A program made the position numbers and the translations under genes. The notes under the pieces were generated by a model, which was given only the letters and a program-made list of their open reading frames with translations, was not told the DNA's origin and did not search any database. From Ligula intestinalis (Eukaryota; Platyhelminthes; Cestoda; Diphyllobothriidea; Diphyllobothriidae), in contig JAYGXS010000004.1 in the NCBI GenBank assembly GCA_036362985.1, forward strand, positions 45,475,556-45,539,555: DNA of 64,000 bases. Direction: 5' to 3'. Shown here in pieces: positions 55,641 through 64,000 of this stretch (position 1 is its first letter; each line of letters starts with the position of its first letter).

Positions 55641-55668
55641 GACCTCTGGTGTTCTCGCACCTGTGGCA

Positions 55669-56320
55669 TGTGAACCGCTCACCCCTTTTTGTGTTACCTC
55701 GTGGTGCTTGTGTTTGGGGGCAGGTCATGTACGTGATACGCGCAGACGACCTCAGTAAATAGATCAGCAGCTGCGGACCAAAAAATTAACCTGCTCGGAC
55801 GGTGGCTGGTGCCTTAGAATGGTAATAAAGAGTGAGGTCGACGGCTCAGTGCATTTTCCTCACTGTAAACAGTATGACGCGCTTGAGGCTATCGCGGTGC
55901 AGTAAAAGACGTGCCTTGGGAGGTTGCTGCCGGACAGTTGTATTCAGATCTAGCAATCAGCCCGTTGTCTGTCTGTGACGAATCGGTGCTGACAGTCAGG
56001 TTCCTTCTAAGCGTGACCTCTGACACTCGTCCGTGTGAGGTGTGAACCGCTCACCCACTTTTGTGTGGCCCCGCGGCGCTTGTGTTTTGGGGGGTAGGGG
56101 GCAGGTCGTGCACGTGATACGCGCAGACGACATCAGTAAATAGATCAGCAGCTGCGCATCGTTCAACTAGCCGACTCTGACATTGGCTGGCGCCTGGGCG
56201 TGGAAATGGACAGTAAGGTCGACGACTCAGTGCATTTTCCTCGCTATGACCAAGTGACGCGATTGAGGTTATCACGGCGCAGTAAAGGCAGTGTCTTGGA
56301 GGGTTGCCAACTGAGGGGTT
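55669..56320. repeat. tandem duplication next to PLE6
   Basis: Two collinear copies of about 270 bp, at 55669-55940 and 56040-56320. Landmarks in both are tgtgaaccgctcaccc, tgatacgcgcagacgac, tcagtaaatagatcagcagc, aggtcgac(g)g/actcagtgcattttcct and gcagtaaa. They have diverged substantially and have no terminal structure. The PLE6 frame reads straight into the first copy. Confidence 0.8.
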
Positions 56321-56494
56321 GTATGGAGTGGCCGACTAGTGGACTGTGCTTCCTAAACGGGCCGCGCTGGACCAGCACGGGGCCAGCTCAGGGTACGTAA
56401 GGCGTTCTCGGGGTTGCGCGCCGACAGCAAATATCGAATATGAGGGAGGGACGTGGTGGCACGCGTCAGCCCGATCCCATCTCCGGCCCTCTTG

Positions 56495-56960
56495 ACACCG
56501 GACCCAGTTTGGTGGGGGAAGGAAAGAGTGTGGTAGATACCGCGCGAGTCAACTATCACTAAAAACTAATAAACGCGCAAGTCACCGTCCCTTCACGGCC
56601 CTCTTGTGAAGCATACGGTGGACATCGTCAAAATCGGCGGTCGAACTATCGACCAGCGGACTGAAAGGCAGGTTACAATGGCTCCTTACTGTAGCCCCTA
56701 TGGCCCTCCCGCTCGGCAAGATCCCAACCAGATTTGGTGATTGGCCCAGGAGTGGCTCTGGCTGTGTCCATCACCTGCGCTCTGTCCCTCCCATGGTATT
56801 CTTGAATTGTTCATGATACGGGGCCCAGTTGGGGAAAGAGAGAGGGCGGTAGATACGGCGCACGCCTATCTTCACTATAATCTTCTAAACGCGCAAATTA
56901 CTGCACTTGCTTCAGTTTGTTGTAAAGAACGTGGTGGACATCGTCGAATGCGACGGGTAT
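56495..56960. repeat. second, diverged tandem repeat
   Basis: 56495-56640 and 56808-56950 share ggtagatac(c/g)gcgc, actaataaacgcgcaa / cttctaaacgcgcaaa and gtggacatcgtc. A weaker third copy is seen at 58850-58900 (tggcagatgccgcacaagtc). Non-coding. Confidence 0.5.
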
Positions 56961-57296
56961 GTCTCCGATATCCCTCGCATTACCTTTTTAACGCACTAAA
57001 TTAAGAGTGATCTATGATATTCGCTGATAACCCGGACGTTGTTCCTGTCATGGGTAACACCGGAATGAACTTCGACGGCTTGTGATACGGATTACACCTC
57101 TTGATTGGCCAGCTCTCGTGTCCGTGTCCAATAGCGGCATTCTCGTATATTCTGGCATCTCGAAATAATATTTTTGGTGCTTAAATTGTGCACCTAAAGC
57201 CCGTTGGTAGACTGGGATCATTGAGACTTCTGTTTGCTGCCACCGTCTTGTCCTTCAAGCATACATTATCCTCCTCTATTTCCCTGCCATTTATAG

Positions 57297-57533
57297 CGCG
57301 ACCGTTCGGCTCTAACGCGAAAACGCACCTGTGAGACCCCAACGTCTTCTACTGAGGAGGATGAGAATTCACGGCAGTCATCAGTCTCGACCACAGGATC
57401 CGCCTCACCGGCAGTAGTAGCAAAGAGGCGGCGTACCTTGATGCCCGGTGATCTCTCTTCCCCCCCTACAACAACCGCTATGCGCATGCCTCCGACTGCC
57501 CTGTTCTCTCCATCCTCTGCCGCTGCTGTTTCA
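57297..57533 (+). CDS. DTL: DTL/Cdt2-like, C-terminal low-complexity exon
   Basis: Acceptor catttatag, donor tca|gtaagg. Exactly 79 codons, and only this frame is open: RDRSALTRKRTCETPTSSTE, EDENSRQSSVSTTGSASPAV, AKRRRTLMPGDLSSPP and PTALFSPSSAAAVS. Basic patches (KRRR) and SP/TP sites fit the DTL tail. Phase 0 on both sides, matching the exons before and after. Confidence 0.75.
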
Positions 57534-57999
57534 GTAAGGCTTCTATTCCTGCACTATGCAATGCCATGATGATGGACATCAGCAAGTTTTTTTTGTTGAA
57601 CCTTTCCAGGTTTAAATAACACCTTTGTCCAACGGCACATTCTTTTTTAAATAAGCTGGCCTCACTCTACTTACTCAACCTATCAGGCCAACTTTTACTT
57701 ATTTAATCTTGACCAATTTGATTTATTCCACCTTCGGATAAGTTTACAATAGTGCTTTCACGACTGCTCGTTGATGGTGCCAAAATTCATCCATTTCCCT
57801 CTTGTGCTTATCCTACAAGTCCCCAGCCAATAAACGCTAACTCCAAATAACCCCCCCCCCTCTGGCGGGGGATCTAGTTGAATCCCTGTTATGCTTAAAT
57901 TGCGTTTTTGGTAAGAATGCGATATGCAACTCTACCCATACTCTGCCCATTGTGTTCCCTAGGGCTATAATTCCTGGTGGGTTTGTAGGAAAGGACGAT

Positions 58000-58345
58000 T
58001 TATCGGATCAGTATCAATTTATTGAGAGAAAGATAGGCGAACGCCTTTGAATTCCCTATTGGTAACAAGATGATAGGAAATAAATGAATACAAAGAAAAT
58101 TTTAAAATGTACGTCAATTACATTTGCCGGGAGGAGACCACAGTTGTTAGGTAATCGAAATAGTAACAAAATATGACAACTTGCTAAGCACGAGTGTTAT
58201 AGTGTGCCGTAGCGGTTTTGTGTGGTTTGTATGTGGGTGTGTGCCTAAATGGATTAACACAGGCGAAGAGGACAATCTCTTCGGGGAGGACGTTCCACGC
58301 TGCAACTACTCTGTTGCTGAAGCAGAACTTTCGTCCGTCGATCGG
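58000..58345 (-). mobile_element. CR1-like LINE 3'-end fragment
   Basis: 58240-58345 on the reverse strand corresponds to the AWNALPEE region of the LINE C terminus (acgttccacgctgcaactac). 58005-58075 is the 3' UTR part (tttattgagagaaagatagg, cgaacgcctttgaat). The same 3' end lies in opposite orientation at 60690-61365. Confidence 0.7.
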
Positions 58346-59199
58346 TTGGCGAATTTCCAAGCCACGACTATTATGATGCTGCGGTGGTTTCGAAGCGCAT
58401 CAGTTTTACCGTGGCGATGAAGGCTGCCGCAGAGCCGCCCTCATGCATGCTCCCGTCTAGGGTCCGCAAGAAGTGGGTCAGGTCAACTAGGAATGACATT
58501 GTGCATAGTGGTCAGGGTGCAATATTGCCCCCGCCCCCCGAAAGTCTCATACGTGTCTGAGTAACAAACTAGTGTGCGACACTATTAACCCGTCAATGCA
58601 TGGTAACCCTAACGAGCACAATGGATAGGGTTAACTTGGTACTGCTCTTCCCTTCATTTAGCCCCACCTGCAAAACTCTTGTTAACGCCGGTCCCATATT
58701 AAACACTGAACTATGCTTTCTTGTCTGGGTGGAGTCGCATATTGTTTTTTTAAAACTGTTTTCTTGTCTGTGTAGAGGGAGAGCTTTGACTGCTCTATCC
58801 TGATTGCAATATAGAACGTGGGTGCCTTATTTTGCTACTTGTATGTGAGGGAAGAGGAAGAGTGTGTGGCAGATGCCGCACAAGTCACCGCTGCTGCGCC
58901 CACCATGTCATTCGGCGCACTGTCCTGTAAGTTGGAGTCGCCGCGATCGCAACGGGCAGAGTTTGAGCCCGTGACCGGGTGTGATCGGGTTCAGGCTACG
59001 AATCTTTCCTCCTCCCTCTCTCAAGGTATAGCTGACCTTTCAGTCTCGTTTGTCTTTGCCAATAGCCCTTCCAGATTAGCACACTTTTGATGAATGTATG
59101 TGTTTCACCGATCTAGTAGAGGAAAAATTAAGTTTCGCTTGGCCCAGAATCGGTGAAACATATACACATTCATCTTATTCTAGATCTCAACCGATAAAG

Positions 59200-59345
59200 C
59201 AAGGAGCGCGTGGACTAGTGGTAGAGTATTGAACTCAATGACCAAAGGTCTCGGGTTCAAATCCCGTGGGTTTTAGCCCTTGAGATTGGGTATGACTGGC
59301 TGATGACGGCTAAGAAGCCAAAAATGGCCGTTCCGGTCTCCTCTT
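59200..59345 (+). repeat. tRNA-derived SINE, family B, best copy
   Basis: A box tggactagtgg near 59214, B box gggttcaaatccc at 59253-59265, then the body gattgggtatgactggctga, tgacggctaagaagcc and the end gtcggatccatttcatcat. Just upstream, 59092-59175 is an inverted repeat (atgaatgtatgtgtttcacc ... ggtgaaacatatacacattc). Confidence 0.7.
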
Positions 59346-59435
59346 GCTTTGTCGGATCCATTTCATCATAGCACACTTTTATTTTATTTGAATGACACTG
59401 TTGAACCTCTTTCTTTTCCTGATTTCTTATCTTAG

Positions 59436-59519
59436 CCCTCTACTCGACGTAGGCGCAGGACGATGATTCCTCGTGTTTCCCTTCGCAATACCCTTAATAA
59501 TTACTGGAAACGGGCTTGA
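59436..59519 (+). CDS. DTL: DTL/Cdt2-like, terminal exon with PIP-like motif
   Basis: Acceptor cttatcttag, 27 residues plus TGA: PSTRRRRRTMIPRVSLRNTL then NNYWKRA. Residues RNTLNNYW (59484-59507) have the spacing of a PCNA-interacting box (hydrophobic at 4, aromatics at 7 and 8) without the leading Gln. That is also the arrangement at the human DTL C terminus (MRKICTYF). It joins exon 57297-57533 in phase 0. Its position at the very end of the protein, after a basic run, supports the gene identity and the completeness of the 3' end. Confidence 0.8.
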   Translation, partial: PSTRRRRRTMIPRVSLRNTLNNYWKRA

Positions 59520-60680
59520 CGACCGCCCGGCGTGGTTGACCCTCGCTCTCTGCTCATGGCTTCTGAATACCTCCTATTTTTATTACCGGCAATCAGATCA
59601 TTGCATTTAGACGCGCGTCTGAGCTTTGCAAATGTCTTACTTCACAGTTTTTTTACTTTTAAACTTCTACCTGTTCTAAACGTGAAAATCTCTTCACGTT
59701 TCATGTGGCTGAATTTATACATGGCTATTTTATATCCGAATTTTTCTATAAATTTGAAGCAAGAATGTCATTTTTTTCAATTCACAAGTTAATTCTTATT
59801 CTCAGATGCTTTATGTATGGGACCTTTCTCTCATCTTAAACATACGGACAGCATTTATCATAGATGTGAAGAATTCCCACGTAAAACTGCCTAATGAGGC
59901 TTGATTGGGCATTTAGCTTTTTAGTTTTACAGTTATCACTATTATTGAAAAATATTTCCCCCTTATAATAGCAAGGTGGACATCCATCTTCTAAGTTATT
60001 TAGCTGCTAATATGCGCCTTCACAAAAATATGCGGGATGGCCTATTTGATGTAGCATTTTCGGACTGGTAACTACAATGTCTCAAGTGAACCTTGCTCGT
60101 GCAAAACGTGTGATCGTCCAAATATGCATTCCTTTCCGTTCCAACACGATCGTTTCCATTCACTTATAAATTAAAATACCCAACAGAAATTAGTAAGGGT
60201 CGTTGGTGGAATGACGAGGTAGGGAACGGCTGCTGTGTCACACTTTATGGCGTAGACGTCTCGATTTCCTAACGTAACTTCCTCGAAGCATTAAAAATGG
60301 TGCCCTAGAAGATGATCCTGGACCTAGGGAATGCACAAATCTCCCCCACATCTTGAGAAGAAATTGAGATGGATTCCATCTTCAATATTGTCTCAGGGAG
60401 ATATGTCTCCACCACATTAATTCCGCGCTTGCGGTATTTCCATATAATGTTAGTAAATGCAACTTCCTTCAAATCGGCAGTTGTAGAACATCCAGTCTGA
60501 ATGTCTATTTTTGAAGCGGTACACCGCTGCAACAAGTTAAGAGTTAGTAGGACTTGGGTGTGTAGATTAATTCTTTACTCAAACCAACGCTGAAATGTAC
60601 GAAGGTGGCGAAGTCCGCCAGATCTATATTACAGCTGATTTGCGAAGCCTTTTAAAAAGATAGATTTTTCAAAATATTTG
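59520..60680. other. no gene seen (DTL 3' flank)
   Basis: Probable DTL 3' UTR followed by intergenic sequence. A 76-codon reverse frame at 60535-60305 shows no known motif. Confidence 0.45.
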
Positions 60681-60689
60681 GAAGCTTCC

Positions 60690-61365
60690 TTTGGCCGCAC
60701 CTGGAATTCGTTATGCAGGCCTGGAGACCTTTGACTGCGAAAGACTACCGTCTCAGCGAAGGTCCAGAAGGGAGCGACGAAAATGGTCTAAGGTCTAGGA
60801 ACACGGCCCTATGAAAACAGACTGTCAGCCCCCCCCCCCCGATCCATGTTTACCCTTTCCTACAAGCAACTACGACGAGACCCACTTACATTCCGTATTG
60901 TGAATAACCTGGCTTGTTGCTTTGCACCGACGATTTTTTTACCCAGGCTTATGCGCCAACTTTGCGCAGTCATCCCCTTAAACAACGCTCCGGTAAAGCA
61001 GAGATCGGTGGACGAAAATTCTTCTTCAGTACTAAAGTAGTTGCAGCGTGGAACGCCCTTCCAGAAGAGGTTGTCCTCTCTTAGTGTGTTAATTAATTTA
61101 AGAGCAGACTTGTCATGCACCAAACACGCCATTCCACACCCGCCGCCAGGTAAACAAAGGACACTGCATTGAATCATACTACTCGTGATAAGCAAGCATC
61201 CATTTTTTATTACTATTTCGACTATCCAACAGCTGCTGTCTTCACCTGCAACATGATTGGCGTGCTTTCTAAATTTTCGTTGTATCCATGTATTTCCTAT
61301 CACCTTGTTACCAATAGGGGATTCAAAGGCGCTCGCCTATCTTTCCCTCAATAAACTGGTACTTA
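60690..61365 (+). mobile_element. CR1-like LINE 3'-end fragment
   Basis: Forward frames give QAWRPLTAKDYRLSEGPE, equivalent to QAWKPWTAKDLNSLEKVQ in 765-2885. Then a KQRSVDENSSSVLK piece and VAAWNALPEEVVLS follow in shifted frames, and a 3' UTR ends with cgcctatctttccctcaata. Inverted relative to 58000-58345. Confidence 0.7.
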
Positions 61366-61643
61366 ATATTGGTTTTGGGAGCCTTACTTACACTTAGTTT
61401 GTAAATACCTTATAAAACATTGACGCCGGTTCGTAATCAAAGGCAGTTATGAAACTATCGCTTAGAACGAACTTAGAGCAACTCATATGTTCGCATACTA
61501 TGGAGTTAGGTAGAGTTGTCATGAGAAACCTACTATCATGAAATGAAATTTTGGAGCATGGGAGCGACAGACACTTTTACTGTTCTGCATCCCACTGTAT
61601 ATACTTGTTCTTATCTCCAAGTAGCTATTTCGGACATCTGCAG

Positions 61644-61718
61644 GCTTCGCGAATCAATCACTTCGGGTATGGCACCGGTCCCAATGCCATCAAGGCCACC
61701 GTGCTGACCGCACTTTAA
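61644..61718 (+). CDS. candidate terminal exon of unknown gene
   Basis: After an acceptor-like gacatctgcag the frame reads ASRINHFGYGTGPNAIKATV then LTAL and stops. AATAAA overlaps the stop codon (61717-61722). The GC content is coding-like against AT-rich flanks. I do not recognise the peptide. It could be an alternative DTL terminal exon (phase 0 would fit) or an exon of another gene; no upstream partner was found. Confidence 0.25.
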   Translation, partial: ASRINHFGYGTGPNAIKATVLTAL

Positions 61719-61739
61719 TAAATCGTAGAAGCATATCGA

Positions 61740-62880
61740 TAAGTAAGTTTAGACTACTCTGATATGATTCGTTCTCGGAACATTCTCGGTTGGTCCTTGG
61801 TGTTGCTTGGACGTCGAAGCAGGTTCAACGCTAACGGAATGAAAAGTTTTTAAGCTCAATAAGCGTCTGTGTCAGTGCTTTTTCCGCGGTGCTGTAGGTA
61901 ATCATTTACGTAGATAGGAATAATAAGACGTTGAGTATATGTCCCAGGATCCCCCTTTAGCAAGATCTACATTGATCTACGGGCATGGGTGTAGATGGTA
62001 GGAGCGGGAACCGATATATACGAGAGCAAAACACAATTTAGACCCAACGAGGAATAACACGGGCGCCAGACCAGGGTACGGAAGCATAATCCCACTGACA
62101 GACATTCCCATTCCATGTGTCCTACCCCCAAGGCCCACTCCAGGTATGGGTATACCTGGATAGTTGGGAACCTTCGTATCTAACAAAACAACCAGGGAGC
62201 GACTCCAGACTACCTCTACGTTGTTTGCAATCCGATATGCCTCGTTGGACACCGAAGTATATAGAAACAGTACAGATTCCGATAAGATACACTGCCGTTA
62301 GAGATTGAGCAGTGTAACATCAACCGCAATGCTTATAATCTATGCAGCTCACGTAAAAAAACATTAAAACCATCACCGCGTGCAAAAGTTCTGTTACTTC
62401 TCCAACCTGTATATTTCTAATAATCGGCCTTAATTAGGGTAAACTACCAACTGCATTAAGGACATGAGCGTTTCCCCATTGATTCCTTCAAACCAACCTA
62501 ATTTCTCAACAAACTACTTTTTTTTATTAATTTAAAGAGTATGTTGCATATTCTCTACGCTCTTAGAAATTGCTATAACTAACACCCACTGAAACGAACT
62601 GTTCCTTTTTCCGAAAAATAGGCGATTTTTACAAAAGCTTTTTATGCTCCTCAACTAGCAGAGTTCAACAAGAGGAGTCGGTATGTGACAAATCAACCTC
62701 CGTCGAGCATGAGATTGATATGCAAACACAATAAGGGTTTTGAACACGTCGGTTAGCAACGTAACTTTGCAACTTCAGGGCGGATATACAACTGAAGACA
62801 ACAGGTCCAAGAACAGCAGTATATTAGGTCTAGAACGCGAAAAACTTCAACAAAATTCGGAAAAAAAAGGGCAGTTGTAA
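61740..62880. other. no gene seen (downstream of AIMP1-like gene)
   Basis: Intergenic or 3' UTR sequence with no supported exon, RNA gene or element. Confidence 0.45.
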
Positions 62881-62882
62881 AA

Positions 62883-63055
62883 CTACGATATCTGCCCATC
62901 TGCTAGAGTAGGAGCACGAATGATGGCGCTGGGGTTGCCTTTCAATTTCCAAGGGGAACCCTTGTAGGTGGCTATGCATCCGTTATCGGTACGAAGATCC
63001 GGTTTGACCGATTCGAAAACTTTCTTCTTTGGGTTCAACTGAGCATCTGGCTCAC
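62883..63055 (-). CDS. AIMP1: AIMP1/EMAP-II-like, terminal exon
   Basis: Acceptor (reverse strand) cctacggcag. It reads [40 protein letters not shown] and [17 protein letters not shown], then TAG. This is the end of the EMAP-II tRNA-binding region (family GEPD.ELNPKKK..E...PDL.T...C.ATYKG.PF). The ATYKG block is closer to AIMP1 than to the related tail of tyrosyl-tRNA synthetase. Confidence 0.85.
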
Positions 63056-63208
63056 CTGCCGTAGGAAAGAAGAAAATACTGTCAGCAAGCATAAAACATG
63101 CTTAAACCTATGAATTAAACGCGCAGATGTATTGGCTAATCACCTCATGCAACGAGAAGAATCATACAAGGCGCAAATAAACAGCGAAAGTTTGGTTTGC
63201 GCACTTAC

Positions 63209-63455
63209 CGGGATAGCCCTCGACAAAAACACGATCGCCGATGGCGGGTTCTACGCCGTGGATCTCAAGCGGCTCGCAGGTTAAGCCATCGGACGAAGTT
63301 GAACACATCATCATTCCCTGAGACTCAATGCCGCGCATTTTAACCGGCTTCAGATTGCACATAAAAATTCCCACCAAGTTCTGCATCTTCTCTATGGGAA
63401 CGTGTTTTACCAAGCCGCTGATTATAGTGCGCGGATTGGCCTCTCCGAGATCAAC
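63209..63455 (-). CDS. AIMP1: AIMP1/EMAP-II-like, middle exon
   Basis: Reads VDLGEANPRTIISGLVKHVP, IEKMQNLVGIFMCNLKPVKM, RGIESQGMMMCSTSSDGLTC and EPLEIHGVEPAIGDRVFVEG followed by YP and one base. This is the core OB-fold tRNA-binding domain, with the hallmark CNLKP.KMRG.(L/E)SQ.M and GDRV. Donor (reverse) cccg|gtaagt; phase 0 in, phase 1 out. The domain binds tRNA non-specifically and, in AIMP1, scaffolds the multi-aminoacyl-tRNA synthetase complex. Confidence 0.9.
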
Positions 63456-63655
63456 CTTCATGAAAAGCACAAAAAGTACAACAAAACTTAGCAATACGCT
63501 ATTCCAAGTTTGCAATATCCAGATTCCAAACTGCCCACACTCATTGGACTTGCTGTGTTATTTTCATAGTTTTAAACTCGAGCCTTAAATGGTCATTAAA
63601 AAATGTATACTATGCGGGAGAAAAAATTGTAATGCGACAAATGAGGGAGGTTTAC

Positions 63656-63813
63656 CTTTTCGACGTAAAGCGTATCTGCATCTGGATGTTTGGCTACCTC
63701 CAAAATTCTCCCCACGCGCATATCCAGTCGGCTAACATCAACCGCCTCGTTGCCCTTACCTCCACCTGCCGATTTAGCAGACTTCCCAGCCGTGGCTGCA
63801 GGTTTTGCCTTTT
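63656..63813 (-). CDS. AIMP1: AIMP1/EMAP-II-like, exon with linker and OB-fold start
   Basis: Acceptor (reverse) ttgttaacag, donor aaaag|gtaaac. It reads [40 protein letters not shown] and [13 protein letters not shown]. The Lys/Ala/Gly linker before [11 protein letters not shown] is where AIMP1, and also TyrRS or MetRS tails, attach to their N-terminal parts. The upstream exon, which would decide between AIMP1 and a synthetase, lies beyond 63813 or outside the window. Confidence 0.85.
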
Positions 63814-64000
63814 CTGTTAACAATGAGGCACAAATAAACAAAGAGCAAAATTAGAGGCTAGGAAGGTAAGTTGAAATGAGGAGGAACCAAAATTTGAGGG
63901 AGCTGTTATTGTCAACAAAACGGATCTGACGGAGCCCAGCAAACTCACTTCAAATCACTGGAGTTCCTTAACACGCACCGCGCTGACTCCTGATGCTGAA

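Noticed and set aside
58880..59024. Additional DTL exon (AAAPTMSFGALSCKLESPRS region with donor caag|gtatag)
   Set aside because: Its splice phases (1 in, 1 out) do not fit between the phase-0 exons at 57533 and 59436. The left part resembles the local repeat at 56495-56960, and the acceptor has no pyrimidine tract.
59296..59315. CUGAUGACGG in SINE family B as another hammerhead core
   Set aside because: There is no GAAA block or pairing helix I at the right distance in any of the copies examined.
62883..63813. Tyrosyl-tRNA synthetase C-terminal domain as the preferred call
   Set aside because: Possible, since the EMAP-II-like tail is shared and RGIESQGM looks TyrRS-like. The C-terminal ATYKG block is nearer AIMP1, and no catalytic-domain exon is visible. 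Kept only as an alternative.

Overview
This is eukaryotic DNA from a large, repeat-rich invertebrate genome, most likely a flatworm and plausibly a tapeworm. That is an inference from three things: split genes with long introns plus some very short ones (one of 33 bp), abundant Penelope-like elements (PLEs) and CR1/RTE-type LINEs, and tRNA-derived SINEs. There is no bacterial-style gene organisation. About 410 bases are assembly gaps (14061-14460 and 29308-29317).

Three host genes can be reconstructed by exon homology and consistent splice phases. (1) APMAP-like (strictosidine-synthase/paraoxonase-type beta-propeller), + strand, four 3' exons at 4181-4291, 12651-12825, 15982-16303 and 22175-22378; the N-terminal part lies upstream. 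(2) DTL/Cdt2-like, the WD40 substrate receptor of the CRL4 ubiquitin ligase, + strand, twelve exons from 42622 to 59519; only the extreme N terminus is missing. Two WDxR motifs and a C-terminal PIP-like motif are visible. (3) AIMP1/EMAP-II-type tRNA-binding domain gene, - strand, three last exons between 63813 and 62883.

Most of the rest is mobile DNA. Six PLE copies or fragments carry a reverse transcriptase and/or a GIY-YIG endonuclease (6310-8039 -, 9121-10650 +, 32814-34759 +, 36700-38025 +, 44682-46763 +, 54595-55640 -), and a further GIY-YIG scrap lies at 11890-12235 -. LINEs include a 2.1-kb 5'-truncated CR1-like copy (765-2885 -) with several relatives, an almost full-length GC-rich LINE with a zinc finger and a 2A-like motif (17340-21305 -), a third lineage at 23584-26215 -, and remnants elsewhere. 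Two tRNA-derived SINE families, a Tc1/mariner-type MITE (17208-17308) and a piggyBac-type MITE (31741-31897) are also present. Introns 1 and 3 of APMAP and introns 5 and 10 of DTL have been enlarged by these insertions.

The most interesting layer is RNA structure rather than protein. Hammerhead-ribozyme motifs sit in the PLE flanks. Three copies are convincing: 46868-46909 +, 54360-54414 - and 32618-32664 -. One is truncated exactly at an element boundary (34944-34987 +), and five more are decayed. The best copies have self-complementary stem III sequences, so they may act as dimers. Such minimal hammerheads are known from PLEs in general; their number and variety in one window is notable.
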